Source: Drechslerella dactyloides (lineage: Eukaryota > Ascomycota > Orbiliomycetes > Orbiliales > Orbiliaceae). From it: 64,000 nucleotides of DNA. The notes under the pieces are model-generated. The model saw only the letters and a program-made list of their open reading frames with translations, had not been told where the DNA came from and ran no database searches. A program made the position numbers and the translations under genes. Location of the stretch: the NCBI GenBank assembly GCA_020064725.1, contig JAGTWJ010000001.1:4836001-4900000 (forward strand), read 5' to 3'. This document shows positions 1 to 11,300 of this stretch, one piece after another (the first letter of the stretch is position 1; each line of letters opens with the position of its first letter).

Positions 1-1311
1 CTTGGGCAAACTATATAGTCCACGCAGGTAGGTTGCTCATATGAAGCCCAATTGTAGCTGGAAGTGGTTCTTGCGATAGCCTCTGAACTCGGATATTGAT
101 AGTAGATAGGACTAGATACCGTTGGTTCTGGAGAGCTCGGACAGTAGTATCCCAAGGGACAAGTTGGGCATACAATGTAGTTATCGCAAGGCGGTGCACC
201 ATAACTTGGAACTGTCGGAGCAGCTGAAACCGGGGATGAGTAGTAAGCCGAGCTGGCTGGAGAAGCTGGTTCTGAAGATTGAGGACAGTAGTAACCAAGC
301 GGACAAGTCGGGCAGACAACGTAGTTATCGCACGGCGGGGAGCCATATGATTGCGGGGGCTGACTCGGATACACTGGAGTCGTAGTAGACGGCTGAGGGG
401 AGCTTGGACAATAGTACCCAAGGAAGCAGTTCGCACAGACCACGTAATTGTCGCACGGTGGCGGAGGATAGAAAGAGGGGACTGGGGAAGCAATTGTGCT
501 GGAACTTGGTGAACCTGGCTGATAGTAGTACCCCGTTGGAGAAGCTTGCTGAGAAGCGGTGTTTGGGCAGTAGTAGCCAAGAGGACATGTTGGGCATACG
601 ATGTAATCCGAGCATGTTGGCTGCTCATAGGAAGCCCAGTTATATATAGAAGTAGTCTCCGAGGGGGTGGATGTACCGTAACCACCTGGAACGATCTCCG
701 TAACCGTTTGGTAAACTGTCCCGCGTGTAATGACGATGGTATACGTCTGGGTTGGGAGCGGAGGGCAACTCCAACCCCAATCGCATGTCTGGCAAGGCTG
801 GTAATCATCGCACGTTGGAAGATATTCCGTATGCTTGGATATGCCTGATCCTTTTGTCGTCGACGGACAGGAGTAACCTCCCGGGCAAGATGGACAATAT
901 ATATAGTCCGAGCAGGTTGGATGTGGCCAAGCTTCCACTTTTGATACGAGTCAGTTATGCAATTGCGCCTAAGAGCCTCAAGATGGATATCAAATACTCA
1001 CAACTAGTGGTGGGCGTGGTAGTTGTTGGAGGACCAGGACAAATGTAGCCCCCGACGCAGTTGTAGCAGTACTCCCATGGGTAGCAAGATGGAGTAACCG
1101 TTAAAGCCGAAGAGGTAGTTTCAGCAATTGCTTCTGTAGAGCTTGATTTTGGCTTCCAGCATTTGTAGCCCCCACGACATTGAGGGCATGCCTTCCAGGA
1201 GGTGCAAGTTGGTACAATGACCAATGAGTGGTCGGTTGGGGATGCCTGAGATGCCGTGCTGGGGCAGTAATATCCTCCCGGGCAAGAAGGGCAAAGGACC
1301 CAGTCGGGGCA
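1..1311 (-). repeat. Tandem four-cysteine protein modules
   Basis: Ten coding repeats of about 51 nt are separated by linkers of 60-130 nt. Each encodes C-x5-C-x2-C-x5-C with aromatic and glycine positions kept ([DN]-[YW] after the first Cys, G-[YW] before the last). The N-terminal three lie at about 1261-1311, 1157-1207 and 1036-1086. The remaining seven lie below 937. Linker length and sequence vary while the module is fixed, so selection acts on the module. Confidence 0.85.
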
Positions 1312-1958
1312 CGGGGGTGCGTAACCAGAAACATGTGGTTCCTTGGTTTGGCTGGTGGATTCAGCAGCAAGGGAAGTGCTGGTGACGTATCCATAGTTGT
1401 AGCCAGCTGGAGTGCTTGGAGCCTCCGAAGACGTCGATGGGTCAGATCCATCGTACCTAGAACCCGTTTTCATCAGCTTCGGTAAGAACAACACTGAATC
1501 TGGTGTGGATACTGTAACTGCGTGATCTTTATAGAGAAGCCATGGTCATGGAGATAGCACTGACAAGTAATAACATAACAACCCGGTAGGACAACCTTCT
1601 ACGGCGGACCAAGACATTGACAGGCTGACCATGAACGGGACCGAGACAATTCGGGATCATTGATATTGTAGACCGGACAATTGATACTGATAAATTGATG
1701 ACTGGGACGTGTACAGGGCGTCATAACATGATTTGCCAGTAGCTGGAGCTTCAAGATGCGACATGAGGCCGAAGCCCAAACATTCTATCAAGAGAATACC
1801 GATACCGAAACCATGCAATAGGTATAAAATGCTATAAGGGAGGCTGAGGGCACTTACGGGTTACGTTTGTAGAGATTTCCGGGAGCTGCCTCAGCCACGA
1901 GACCGAAGAGAACCCCCGAGCCTATGAGGGCCCCCGAGGCCAACCACGACACCTTCAT
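1..1958 (-). CDS. Secreted cysteine-repeat protein, ten C-x5-C-x2-C-x5-C modules (3' end outside window)
   Basis: I do not recognise the family. A signal-peptide exon (ATG at 1956-1958, exon to 1858) encodes MKVSWLASGALIG, a hydrophobic stretch and VAEAAPG, then meets a GTAAGT donor. The repeat region is open from about 1520 to 1002. An intron at 938-1001 (GTGAGT donor) joins it in frame to an exon open from 937 to base 1 without a stop. Together these carry ten copies of a module of four cysteines spaced C-x5-C-x2-C-x5-C, usually followed by Pro, for example CDNYVVCPTCPLGYYCP. The last copy is cut by the window edge. Linkers are rich in Ser, Thr, Pro and Tyr. Modules nearest the N-terminus are more divergent; modules 6-10 are nearly identical, which suggests recent expansion. 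Exons between 1857 and about 1520 are not resolved. I infer a cell-wall or extracellular protein whose cysteines form disulfides or bind metal; no function is known. Confidence 0.7.
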
Positions 1959-4900
1959 GTCTGCGGAGAGCTGGATACCCAAGTTAAGATATAGGAAACG
2001 AAAGGAACCCCAAAAGACGACAATGTAAGATGAACCGAGCACACGGTAACGGAGACAGAGGTTTCGATGATGTGGTGATGATATCAACGAAGGGGGTTGA
2101 GGAGGATGAAGGAGGAGGGGAGAGGGAGGAGGGACGGGGGTGGAAGGAAAAGAACCTGGAGGGCCGGAGGAGAGGAGGGCGCATCTATACATGTCGTCAG
2201 CCACCTTCCATGGGGGCCTCCGGGTGGATGCAGGAAGCCGCGTTGATGGCGGCACGTGGCGTCTATCATCAAAGAAAATCCCTACAGCAGCATGTAAGAC
2301 ACTTCTGACACATATTGAGAATATCCTTTGTTTATTAGCCTATAGGGACGACGAGGTGCTTGAAGCCATCGATATGGACGCTATGATGTCACATCGTGGT
2401 GTTAGGCAGTAGTTGTTGATAGTCATGGTAGCCACGGCAATGCCGCTATCGATATCGATTAATTGAGCGTTATCACATACTACAGATTCTTATTGCGGTA
2501 TTTGTACTATGCTACAATCACAGCTTGGCAGTACGATAAGCGTTCATACACCCGCCCCGCTGAATTCGTGAACACTCAACCGCCGTGAGCGTGCAACTTG
2601 CCGCGTGTGTTGTTTCTGTTAGCTTTTTTTTTCGGCTTCAAGATACAGCGGACCGCGATATTATCATAAGCAACAGGCATGTTTGTGATGTTGGACATGT
2701 ATAAGTACAATCCTTTGACTTTGAGCATGAGATATTCTCGCAGTGTCTTATACAGTTGTCGGATCTATTCGGTCGTGGAGTCGTCTCTTGCAGGCTCTTG
2801 TACGGACGGTGCTAACGCGAGACCAGGCAGCATTGAGGTCCGGTTCGTGCTCCGATGTATACCAGTGTTCTGTATTTTGGTACGGCCTGGCATCTAGGTA
2901 GTATACTAGCTTACTTAAGTAAAAAGCAATCTCCTCGGAAAGCATAAGGGTTTAAATTTAATACATTCTATATTTCTCGACTGATAACACTGAGAAGCAC
3001 CGCTGCTCGTGATATCTTCGTGTGCAGAAGCTAATTTTCGGGCTGCCGCTGTGATTCCTCGGATTTCACTTCACTGCAGCCTTATATGCCAAGTTGGTTA
3101 GCAATGATAAGAGCACAAGGGCATTTGGCAGCTGCGCGGGCCCGGGACTTGATGCAGCCTACAACGTTAATGGTAAAGTTCTGTATCAAGCGAGCATGTT
3201 TCAGCCAAAGGGAAATGTCAAGTATCTAGGTTATTATCGTCTCGCAAAGCTAGCCCGCTGTCTTTTAAGCTTTTGCTATGCTGGGTCGTATATAAATGCG
3301 GCCTTGATACTCATAAATATAATAAAAAGGGCGTTCGGGCGACCGCAGCTGAACCCTGGCTCAACGATTTTATCACCTGCGAATATTCGGACCGGAAGAT
3401 ATCATGGTTTTCGAAGTGGGGCGGAAGATACCATGGCACCTAGAACCCGATAATGGTTCCCACGAGCACTCTCGATCTCGTAAGCGCGAAACTCAAGAAG
3501 CGAAACGATGCGCATGTAGTTCCAGAAATGACTCGCGGCGGGGGTCGAGATACGGGCAGACATGCAGCTGAGCTCAGGAGTAGCTCGGGTAGTCCGCAAG
3601 TCCATATGAAATCCACATCTCAGCGGATGTCGAGGACGGCTCTCTGAGATTGATATTTCTGTACTGCTGTGCGGCCGCATGGACAATCGATCGGACCAGA
3701 CGACAGTCTTGGCGTGGCATAAGACTTCAAGGATTTGAAATATGAACCTGATATCTTTGAAAAATACTCAAACCCTCGGAGACGCAAGCTTTTGCGGTCC
3801 CAGATGCATACTAACCCGGCTTCATGATGAGGGGGTGTGGGGGCCCGCAAAGCAGCTTGCGCTAGCTGCACATAACCATGCCTAGCCTATCAGATTACAC
3901 CAAAAGCGACGGGCCTTCGATCGAGCAACAATATCTTCTTCCTCCTGCGAGCTTATCTCTGATAGATATCCATCCATCTTACCAGACGTTGAACTAGGTA
4001 AAACCTTCCATGCGTCGCTTGAGATCCGAAAGCTAATATGATGAGCGGCATGACCCATGCAGGCGAGGCTGAAGTAACTGGCCTCCACGTTCAAACCTAC
4101 CAACGCGACGGATTTGCCCGAGACCATACCATCCGCGAACACTGGGCCCACCCTGACGGTTTTCAGGGACCTACTAGATATCGACTTGACCGTGCCCCGG
4201 GCCACCGATTCAAGCTATCTTGCCGGGAAATTGCTCGATTCATTTGGTCACCGCACCGATAAGCGTCCGTGGACAGCATGGATCCAGCCGAAGCTCCGTC
4301 AACCGTGCATGCGAGCAGCATGCTTGCAGCTGTTGCGTCACGGTGCATCAGGTCAGTCCGCCTTAACGCCCACTCTGAACGCTTACATATTTCAATTACG
4401 AGCCCATAGAGACACGCGTGTGTTCTTGCCATATCCTGCAAGCTCTATCAAGACCTGCCCTTGTATTGTCTGAGGACCCTTGCCAAGCTGAGTTGGCGGG
4501 CTACACCTGCATGTGCCTACTCGATAGTCTTTCGGAATGCCCTCCAGCATATTTGCTACCAAAGTAGCTATGGAAGGACAGGTATCGGCCCATTCGAGCG
4601 CTGTCAACTATTAGGTCTACTCCCGCAATTTGATTTATATAATAATATGTGGAACGGAATGCTGGTCCTCTGCTAAACCCTATAAAGTTTTCGACTTTGA
4701 GACCAAAGAACTCTAAAGAACGAATCAAACTGGATCCAGCGATGCCAGCCACTCACTCACAACGGCCCGATCTAGCTTCAACTTGTGTAGCGTGCCGATA
4801 CTCTTTATTGGACTTTGAACCCGAGTATTTTTAAGTACCAGCTCCCGATTGCGCTACGTCGCCGTCCTAGCCGTGCATGCATGAACAGTGAATCTTTATA

Positions 4901-5800
4901 ACGGAGGCAGCATAAACCGATCCAAGCGGAATGCACACGATACTGGCCGGCCAGCACTCGCAGCGTGGGTGACCACGGCGAAAAACATCCCTGACGAGCT
5001 GTCAGAATCGAAGCTTGTTCGAGATGCAATGTTTCGGTTGGCAATAGATAGGCAGCAGCATTCCGCGGATCCGCCCGCCGCGCAGCGTTATCTCTGTGCG
5101 CCGGCGCGGACCCACACCAATCAATACCGATCAATCAGACGTGGCCGGCGCGCCAGGATCCCGCATATGTATCCAATGGGCCAGTGCCGCCAACTGATTT
5201 TGCAACACCAAGGAAAGTGTATATTCGACCGGGAACGTTGAAAAATCACTGCGAATGATTGAAAATTCCCATAGAGCCCGTCACTTCACAAGCGACAGCG
5301 AGCAATGCCCCGGCCGGAAGTTCGAAGTTTGCTGCATCTGATCTACCGTAGAGAATCATCTGCCGTGCCACGGATCCCTGCACGACTGCCATTCATCTGG
5401 GTACAATAAGTCAGCCCGAGAACCGATATGGGATGTGCGCGCACTCGCGGCTGCCCAAATCTCAAGTCACCTCCCACCGTGGATTGACAGCCTGCGGTCC
5501 CGCTTAGCTCCCCCCCACGTCTCTCGTGGATACGCCCAAATGTAGGGGAATTGCGACTATGCGTGTCTTGTGCTGTACCCCCGGACGTGTCAAAATCCTG
5601 ATTGGAATGCTTGAGAAAGTTAGAGCTGGTAGTGTGATAGTAATATGGTGTGGTTTGTAGTATATAGTCTGCTGCGACCCCCTCCTAGCAGCCGGACCTT
5701 CTGTTATTCAGTCACAATTCTGGTGACACAGCATTTCAACTGCCGGTCGGGCTCGTTCAGATCTTGAGATTGATCGCGATTGGGCCAATCTGCAGACAAG
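1959..5800. other. Gene-free interval with pyrimidine-rich leader of the cysteine-repeat gene
   Basis: No open frame here looks like a conserved protein. The part next to the cysteine-repeat gene (about 2090-2160) is almost pure purine on the plus strand, so pyrimidine-rich on the coding strand, as expected of a fungal 5' leader or core promoter. The rest (2300-5600) is mixed composition with no clear repeats. The last few hundred bases are the promoter of the urea transporter. Confidence 0.5.
5635..5640 (+). promoter_or_regulatory. Candidate GATA-factor site (TGATAG) upstream of the urea transporter
   Basis: TGATAG matches HGATAR, the site of AreA/Nit-2-type nitrogen regulators, and lies about 160 bp before the transporter start codon. 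Urea transporters are usually under nitrogen control in fungi. A six-base match occurs often by chance and I saw no dense cluster, so this is weak. Confidence 0.25.
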
Positions 5801-8332
5801 ATGGCGGCTCTAACTCAAGCACAAGGCTATGGCATCGTGGTGGGACTCGGGCTAGGTGCGTATGCCTCGAAGCTACGCATATGAAGGAGGCTAATGATTA
5901 AATGATCGATGAGTTATCTTTGCTAACGTGCCGTCGAATACGCAGGCTTCGCCTTCCTGATCATGCTCATCTCCTGGTTTCTGAAGAAATACGCTCACGA
6001 AGTCCAAACCTCGGAGGAGTTCAACACCGCTGGCCGTTCCGTCAAGTATGCAGGAGCACACTCGAAGCACTCTTCCACCTCAATGCTAACTTTCGCGACG
6101 CTAGAACCGGCCTGATTGCTGCTGCCGTCTGCTCGTCGTGGACTTGGGCTGCTACTCTTCTTCAATCGACCGCTACAGGTTATCGATATGGAGTCTCTGG
6201 TCCGTTCTGGTACGCCTCCGGTGCAGTACGTGACTTTGCCCAAGCTCTCCAATCCAAAATTGCGACGACAGCTACTAAACGTCAATAGACCGTCCAAATC
6301 ATCCTCTTCGCGTCGCTAGCTATCGAGCTCAAGCGTCGCGCGCCGTCTGCGCACACGTAAGTGTTTCTATTACCTAACAGAATCTGAATTCCAACATCGG
6401 CTCGCGACTGACACCGCGCAACACAACAAGGTATCTTGAGCTCATCCGCGCCCGATATGGCACCGGCGCGCACATCACGTATCTGGTCTTCGCAACGTTC
6501 ACCAACATCTTGGTGACCTTGATGTTGCTGACGGGTGGCTCTGCCGTCGTCAATTACTTGACCGGAATCCCGACTGCTGCGGCTTGCTTCCTGATCCCGA
6601 TTCCGGTCATCTTGTTCACCGTCTTTGGTGGACTCAAGGCAACGATCATGAGTGACTACACTCATTCGGCTCTGGTCTTGATCTTTATCTTAGTGTTCAC
6701 CTTCAAGATATATGTGACGAGCCCGGCGCTGGGGTCGTTCAGGGCTGTCTGGGAGTTACTTGTCCAAGCATCTAAAGACATGCCCGTTGACGGAAACGAG
6801 CAAGGGAGCTATCTGACGATGAGATCTCGAGATGGCGGTGTCTTCTTCGTCATTAACATCGTTGGCAACTTCGGAACTGTGTTCTTGGACCAAGGGTATG
6901 TATATTTCTTTCGTAATACTTGAACCGTCGTATGGGGATGCTGACATTGCGATCAATAGGTACTGGCAAAAGGCCATCTCGTCCAACATTGGCGCTGCCC
7001 TCAACGGCTACGTTCTCGGCGGGATCAGCTGGTTCTCTATCCCCTTCCTTTGTGCCACCAGTATGGGCCTCGCTGGCGTCGCTCTTCAACATAACCCAGC
7101 CTGGCCAGCTTTCCCCAACCGCCTACCCGAGGCCGACGTCTCCGCTGGTCTGGTGCTCCCAAACGTCGCCGTAGCTTTGATGGGCCAACAAGGTGCATTG
7201 ATCGCCCTTGTGCTCCTCTTCCTGGCTGTATCCAGCGCCTTCTCCTCTGAGCTGGTTGCCGTGTCGTCCATCTTCACGTACGATGTGTACCGCACCTACA
7301 TTAACCCCAAGGCGTCCGGGCGGCGCCTTAGGAACCTCTCGCACATTGCCGTCGTGGGTTTTTCGTTCTTCATCGCTGGGTTCTCCGTTGGTCTCTGGTA
7401 CATTGGCATCAGCCTGGGGTATCTGTACTTGATGATGGGTGTCGTGATTTCGTCCGCTGTGTTGCCAGCCGCATGCACCATGCTGTCGACGAAGCAGAAT
7501 AAAGCGGCGGTCATCGCCAGCCCGATTCTTGGGACGATCTGTAGTTTCATCGGGTGGTTCGTCACAGCTTATAAGAAGTACGGGGTTATCAACGTCGAAA
7601 CCACTGGCTCTAACGACCCTATGCTTGTCGGCAATGTAAGTGCCAACACTACCTTATGATCACCAGCCAGCCGCCCAGAGCGTGCTAACGAGATATCTAC
7701 TAGTTGGTCGCCTTGCTATCACCGATAGTCTTCATCCCAGTCTTCACTTTCGCCCTCGGCCCCCAAAACTACGACTGGTCGACCATGCGCACGGAAATCC
7801 ACCTCGTCGACGACTCCGAGTTCCTCAAGGAGGACGCCAACATCCGCACCATCCAGCGCGAGGCTGAAGGCGAGGAATACGAGGAGATGCAACGGATGCT
7901 CAAACGCAAGTCAATCATCGCCAAGGTCATCGCTTCAGCCCTGACGATCTGCCTGCTCCTGCTGTGGCCGATTCCAATGTACGGGAGTCGCTATGTGTTC
8001 AGCGAGCGATTCTTCGCGGGCTGGGTTGTCGTTGGGATTATCTGGGCGTTCGTGTACGTTGCCTGCCCCCTTGCTTCAATCCCTGATATACTGATAGAGG
8101 CGACTGGTAACATGTACCCGATTGACGTAGTGCACTTGGTATCACGGGCGTCTACCCGCTTTGGGAGGGCAGGCATAGCATGGCCCGGGTGTGGAAGGGC
8201 TTCTTTAGCACCATGTTCGGCAGGACCGCTGCCCCGATTACCCATGGTGTTCCGCGGGAGCACTCTGCCAGCGACATTGTGATCGATGAAAAAGGCGGTA
8301 ATATGACGCCGCCAAAGGGAGTGGCCGTATAA
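5801..8332 (+). CDS. DUR3: Urea active transporter, sodium:solute symporter family
   Basis: Plasma-membrane symporter for uptake of urea, and in yeast also polyamines. Exons: 5801-5855, 5946-6045, 6105-6225, 6289-6356, 6431-6895, 6960-7635, 7704-8053, 8131-8332. They join in frame to 678 codons plus stop, the usual size of fungal Dur3. It opens MAALTQAQGYGIVVGLGLG and has many membrane segments. Typical stretches are SSWTWAATLLQSTATGYRYG and, near the end, GVYPLWEGRHSMARVW. A charged cytoplasmic loop (DDSEFLKEDANIRTIQREAE) follows the core. The last intron (8054-8130) was placed with the GTACGT donor because that restores VALGITGVYPLWEG. The gene stands alone, with no urease or urea amidolyase in the window. 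Substrate is inferred from family similarity and could include other amines. Confidence 0.93.
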
Positions 8333-11300
8333 TTCGTAGCGCGTATGTCTGCTTTCGCAATCTGGCTATGCCTGCAGCCGATTGAGGAGGCTGTCTTTAA
8401 ATGTAATAGTTTATGATGAACAATGTTTGTGATGCATGTTGATAGATACAGGGATAGATGGGAATTACCCAGGTAGTGTAGCCACGTATGTACAGCGTGA
8501 GCCCCAGAGCCCAGGGCCAGTTACATGATCAGGAAGATTGAACGAGCCACCTGCAAGTCCATGATGTATCCACAAGCCTTCCCCGTCGCAGTTTGGCTTA
8601 CGAGACAAGCCACAAGCGCTGTTGGGAGTAGTCTATGCATAGTAATATACACGAGTCGACTTCGGAGCTCAGTAAAACCTACGCTGCTTGCAAGTGCGGA
8701 TGGCATTAAGCTTCCTGGTTCCATTTACGAGTGGATGCAGTGCTGCCGCCGGCCACTTCGCAGTTTATCCACCGGAATCGTGCAGCATGCGCTGCGGGTT
8801 ACACGAAACCCAACATCATATCGTGTTGCCCGGCCCGTTTAACACACGCACGCATGAGTTACCTAATTACGTTAATTTCGTTCCTGTCGACAGCTCTGGT
8901 CTGCATATCTATCTGCGACGCCTCATGTTTCCGAAAGCGAGAATAAATGAACGGTATACGTACCCGCCGCTTCAGCTTGATCACGTGGGTCGTTGCAATC
9001 AATTGGCCAGAATTTCGTGCACTATCGGTTTTCTCACAGACGGGAGCTAGCTATAAACGAGCCTGCTGGTCTGTGAATTCATGAACCAGCAGAATGTATT
9101 TGTGTTAGTCGGTCGAGATCTGTGAGAGCTAAGCTATAGCTAGGTGTAATAGATTTTTGCGCTATAGGCCCATGAACCGCGAGAGACGTATTCGTTCGGT
9201 TGCAGATATATCGGAGAATGTATATGCATACCTACCTGCGGCACCCGCGATCTAGACTCGGGTCTATTGTATTTCATAGGCATTCCTACCTTGCCGCCAA
9301 GAACGAGAATGCCAATTTGACCGACGAATGCACAAGAGCTTAGTGACACTTACACGAGCAAGCTTCCATCTGCACGTATCTGCGCGTCTACTAAGTGATC
9401 ACCAAGTATACTACCCACCAAGCCGTCTCTGCATGCCTAGCTGCCCTCGAAAGCAGAACACCACTTACCAACTCGAGCAAGAAAATCTCTCACCGGCAGA
9501 GCCGCCAAGGCGAGTAAGGCAGTACGAAACGACCAAATACAGCCAGCCGTGATCGCCTATGTACGTACCGTTCCGACCTGCGATATCCGGCGGCGAAGAG
9601 CATGCGTTGGGACGCATGCGAGAAGGACGAAAGCCTTAAGCGTGCGTGAGCGACGAGCTATTACGAGCCAGCGAAATGCAAATGCTCCGCGGTGCTCTGG
9701 CGGGCGGAGGCAGCTTGCAGCTGGATGGCTCTCAACTCGCCTATATTAGGCGAGTGGATGACCAATTGCTGGGTCGGCTGGCTGAACCGGGTTTAGTTTT
9801 CGTCTCCGGGGCTGACAGGCTGGCCTTGTTTGGATCTCGTGAGGGCGGTAAATACATAAGCTTCAAGTGGTTTATATTGCGGTAGTTATTCGAAGCTGGT
9901 GCACTTGTGTGTGTGTGGTGTGTCTTTGTGGGTGTGTGGCACTTTGATTGTGGGGGAGACACAGCTCAGCAGCCGTCATCCGCTCGGTCTACCTGCGACT
10001 GGGGGCTTCGATTCTTCACCAATCACGATGCGTCCTGGGCGATGCGATGCGATGCGCCTCGATGGCAAATGGCGCCGGAAACCCGGAGCAATATGAGTGA
10101 ACAATCACAATCAGCTGTGGATCCAAGGCCGTGTGCACGATATCGGAGGAGTCCTTCGCTGAGCATTAGATGTGGGTCAGCCAGCTTGCATTTTGTGTGG
10201 CGCTTCTAACGGCTGGTTTCCGTTCAGCTGGTTCGCTCGCCTCGACAAACGACCGTCGCTGCTCTTGAACATACGATGCAAATGAGCTACTAACACTAGC
10301 TAGCACCTTCTGCTGCCTGCTAGCTCTGCTAATCCATCGCGATCCCTGAATCCAAGTACCGAACTTCAAGCCAATCGAATAAGCTAACGAAGAGACTCGC
10401 CGAATAGTAGATCTCTCGTGACGAACGCGAGTCGAGCGGCGCACGAGTGCACGGTGCATCTCTGCGGTGTTTGCGTTTCCGGTCCTCTGCCTCAAAGTGT
10501 CCGATTTAAAACGATTTCGACATCTGATATTACGTCTGGACCGGCCGTTCAAGTAGGCAGCAGCCACCAAGAGCGCGCCTTGCTGTCTAAAACACGTACT
10601 GATCGCCGGGAGCTTTGCCTGGTTCCGAGCCAATGGGAAGGATTCGAGATATGCAGACGTGCGCATATGATATCGGCTCGTTGCTTCCATGCCGACGACA
10701 TCGGCACTGCGTCAAACGATGCATGCTTGGGGTTTCTCTTCCCAGCGCTAAGGCCCCTCCGGCTCGCTATCGCCCGAAAGGACCGAGGAATTCAAAGCTC
10801 GTGGGCGGCCCAAAAGTAGCAACAGCGGCGGCATGAATCGAGTCCACAGCCCGAATTAGCGATCGAGCGTGCTGGCTGTACGTCGACGTCTGTGCGACGT
10901 GCATCTGAAGGATCCAATGAGACAGATATTATATAATATCGATCGTTCCAGTCCAGTCTTGGCTGTCGACTGCAACATCAATGTGAATCAACCGATGCTC
11001 GAGCGAGATATCGACGTCGATATGCATATTCTGCCGCCGGACTCGACGGTAGCGGTGTGATCCGAGCGAGAGCACGAGCATGCAATCGAGCTAGCCAGCC
11101 TGTGTCTACACATATTCAGCTAGCAATGGAATGGCACCCGAGACCTCACCAGTCATAGCTCAAATGCACCGGACCTTGCACAGAATTTTCTCGATTGCTC
11201 TTCCGAGCCAGACCTTAGCTAAACCGCATTATACTAGCCAGGGGAGCCAACAGAGCCAGGGTTGATGCCTTAGCCCGGCTGGCAGGAGTCGACGTTTACC

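Noticed and set aside
11..808. Long minus-strand open frame of 265 residues
   Set aside because: It is an out-of-frame reading of the cysteine-repeat gene; the true frame has the conserved C-x5-C-x2-C-x5-C modules and no stops.
3882..4205. Minus-strand fragment faintly like an adenylate-forming domain (SVALVGLNVEASYFSLACMG)
   Set aside because: Similarity is by eye over about 35 residues with no core motif; a blastx search would decide.
10166..10690. 174-residue minus-strand open frame in the gene desert
   Set aside because: No recognisable domain, start context or splice support.
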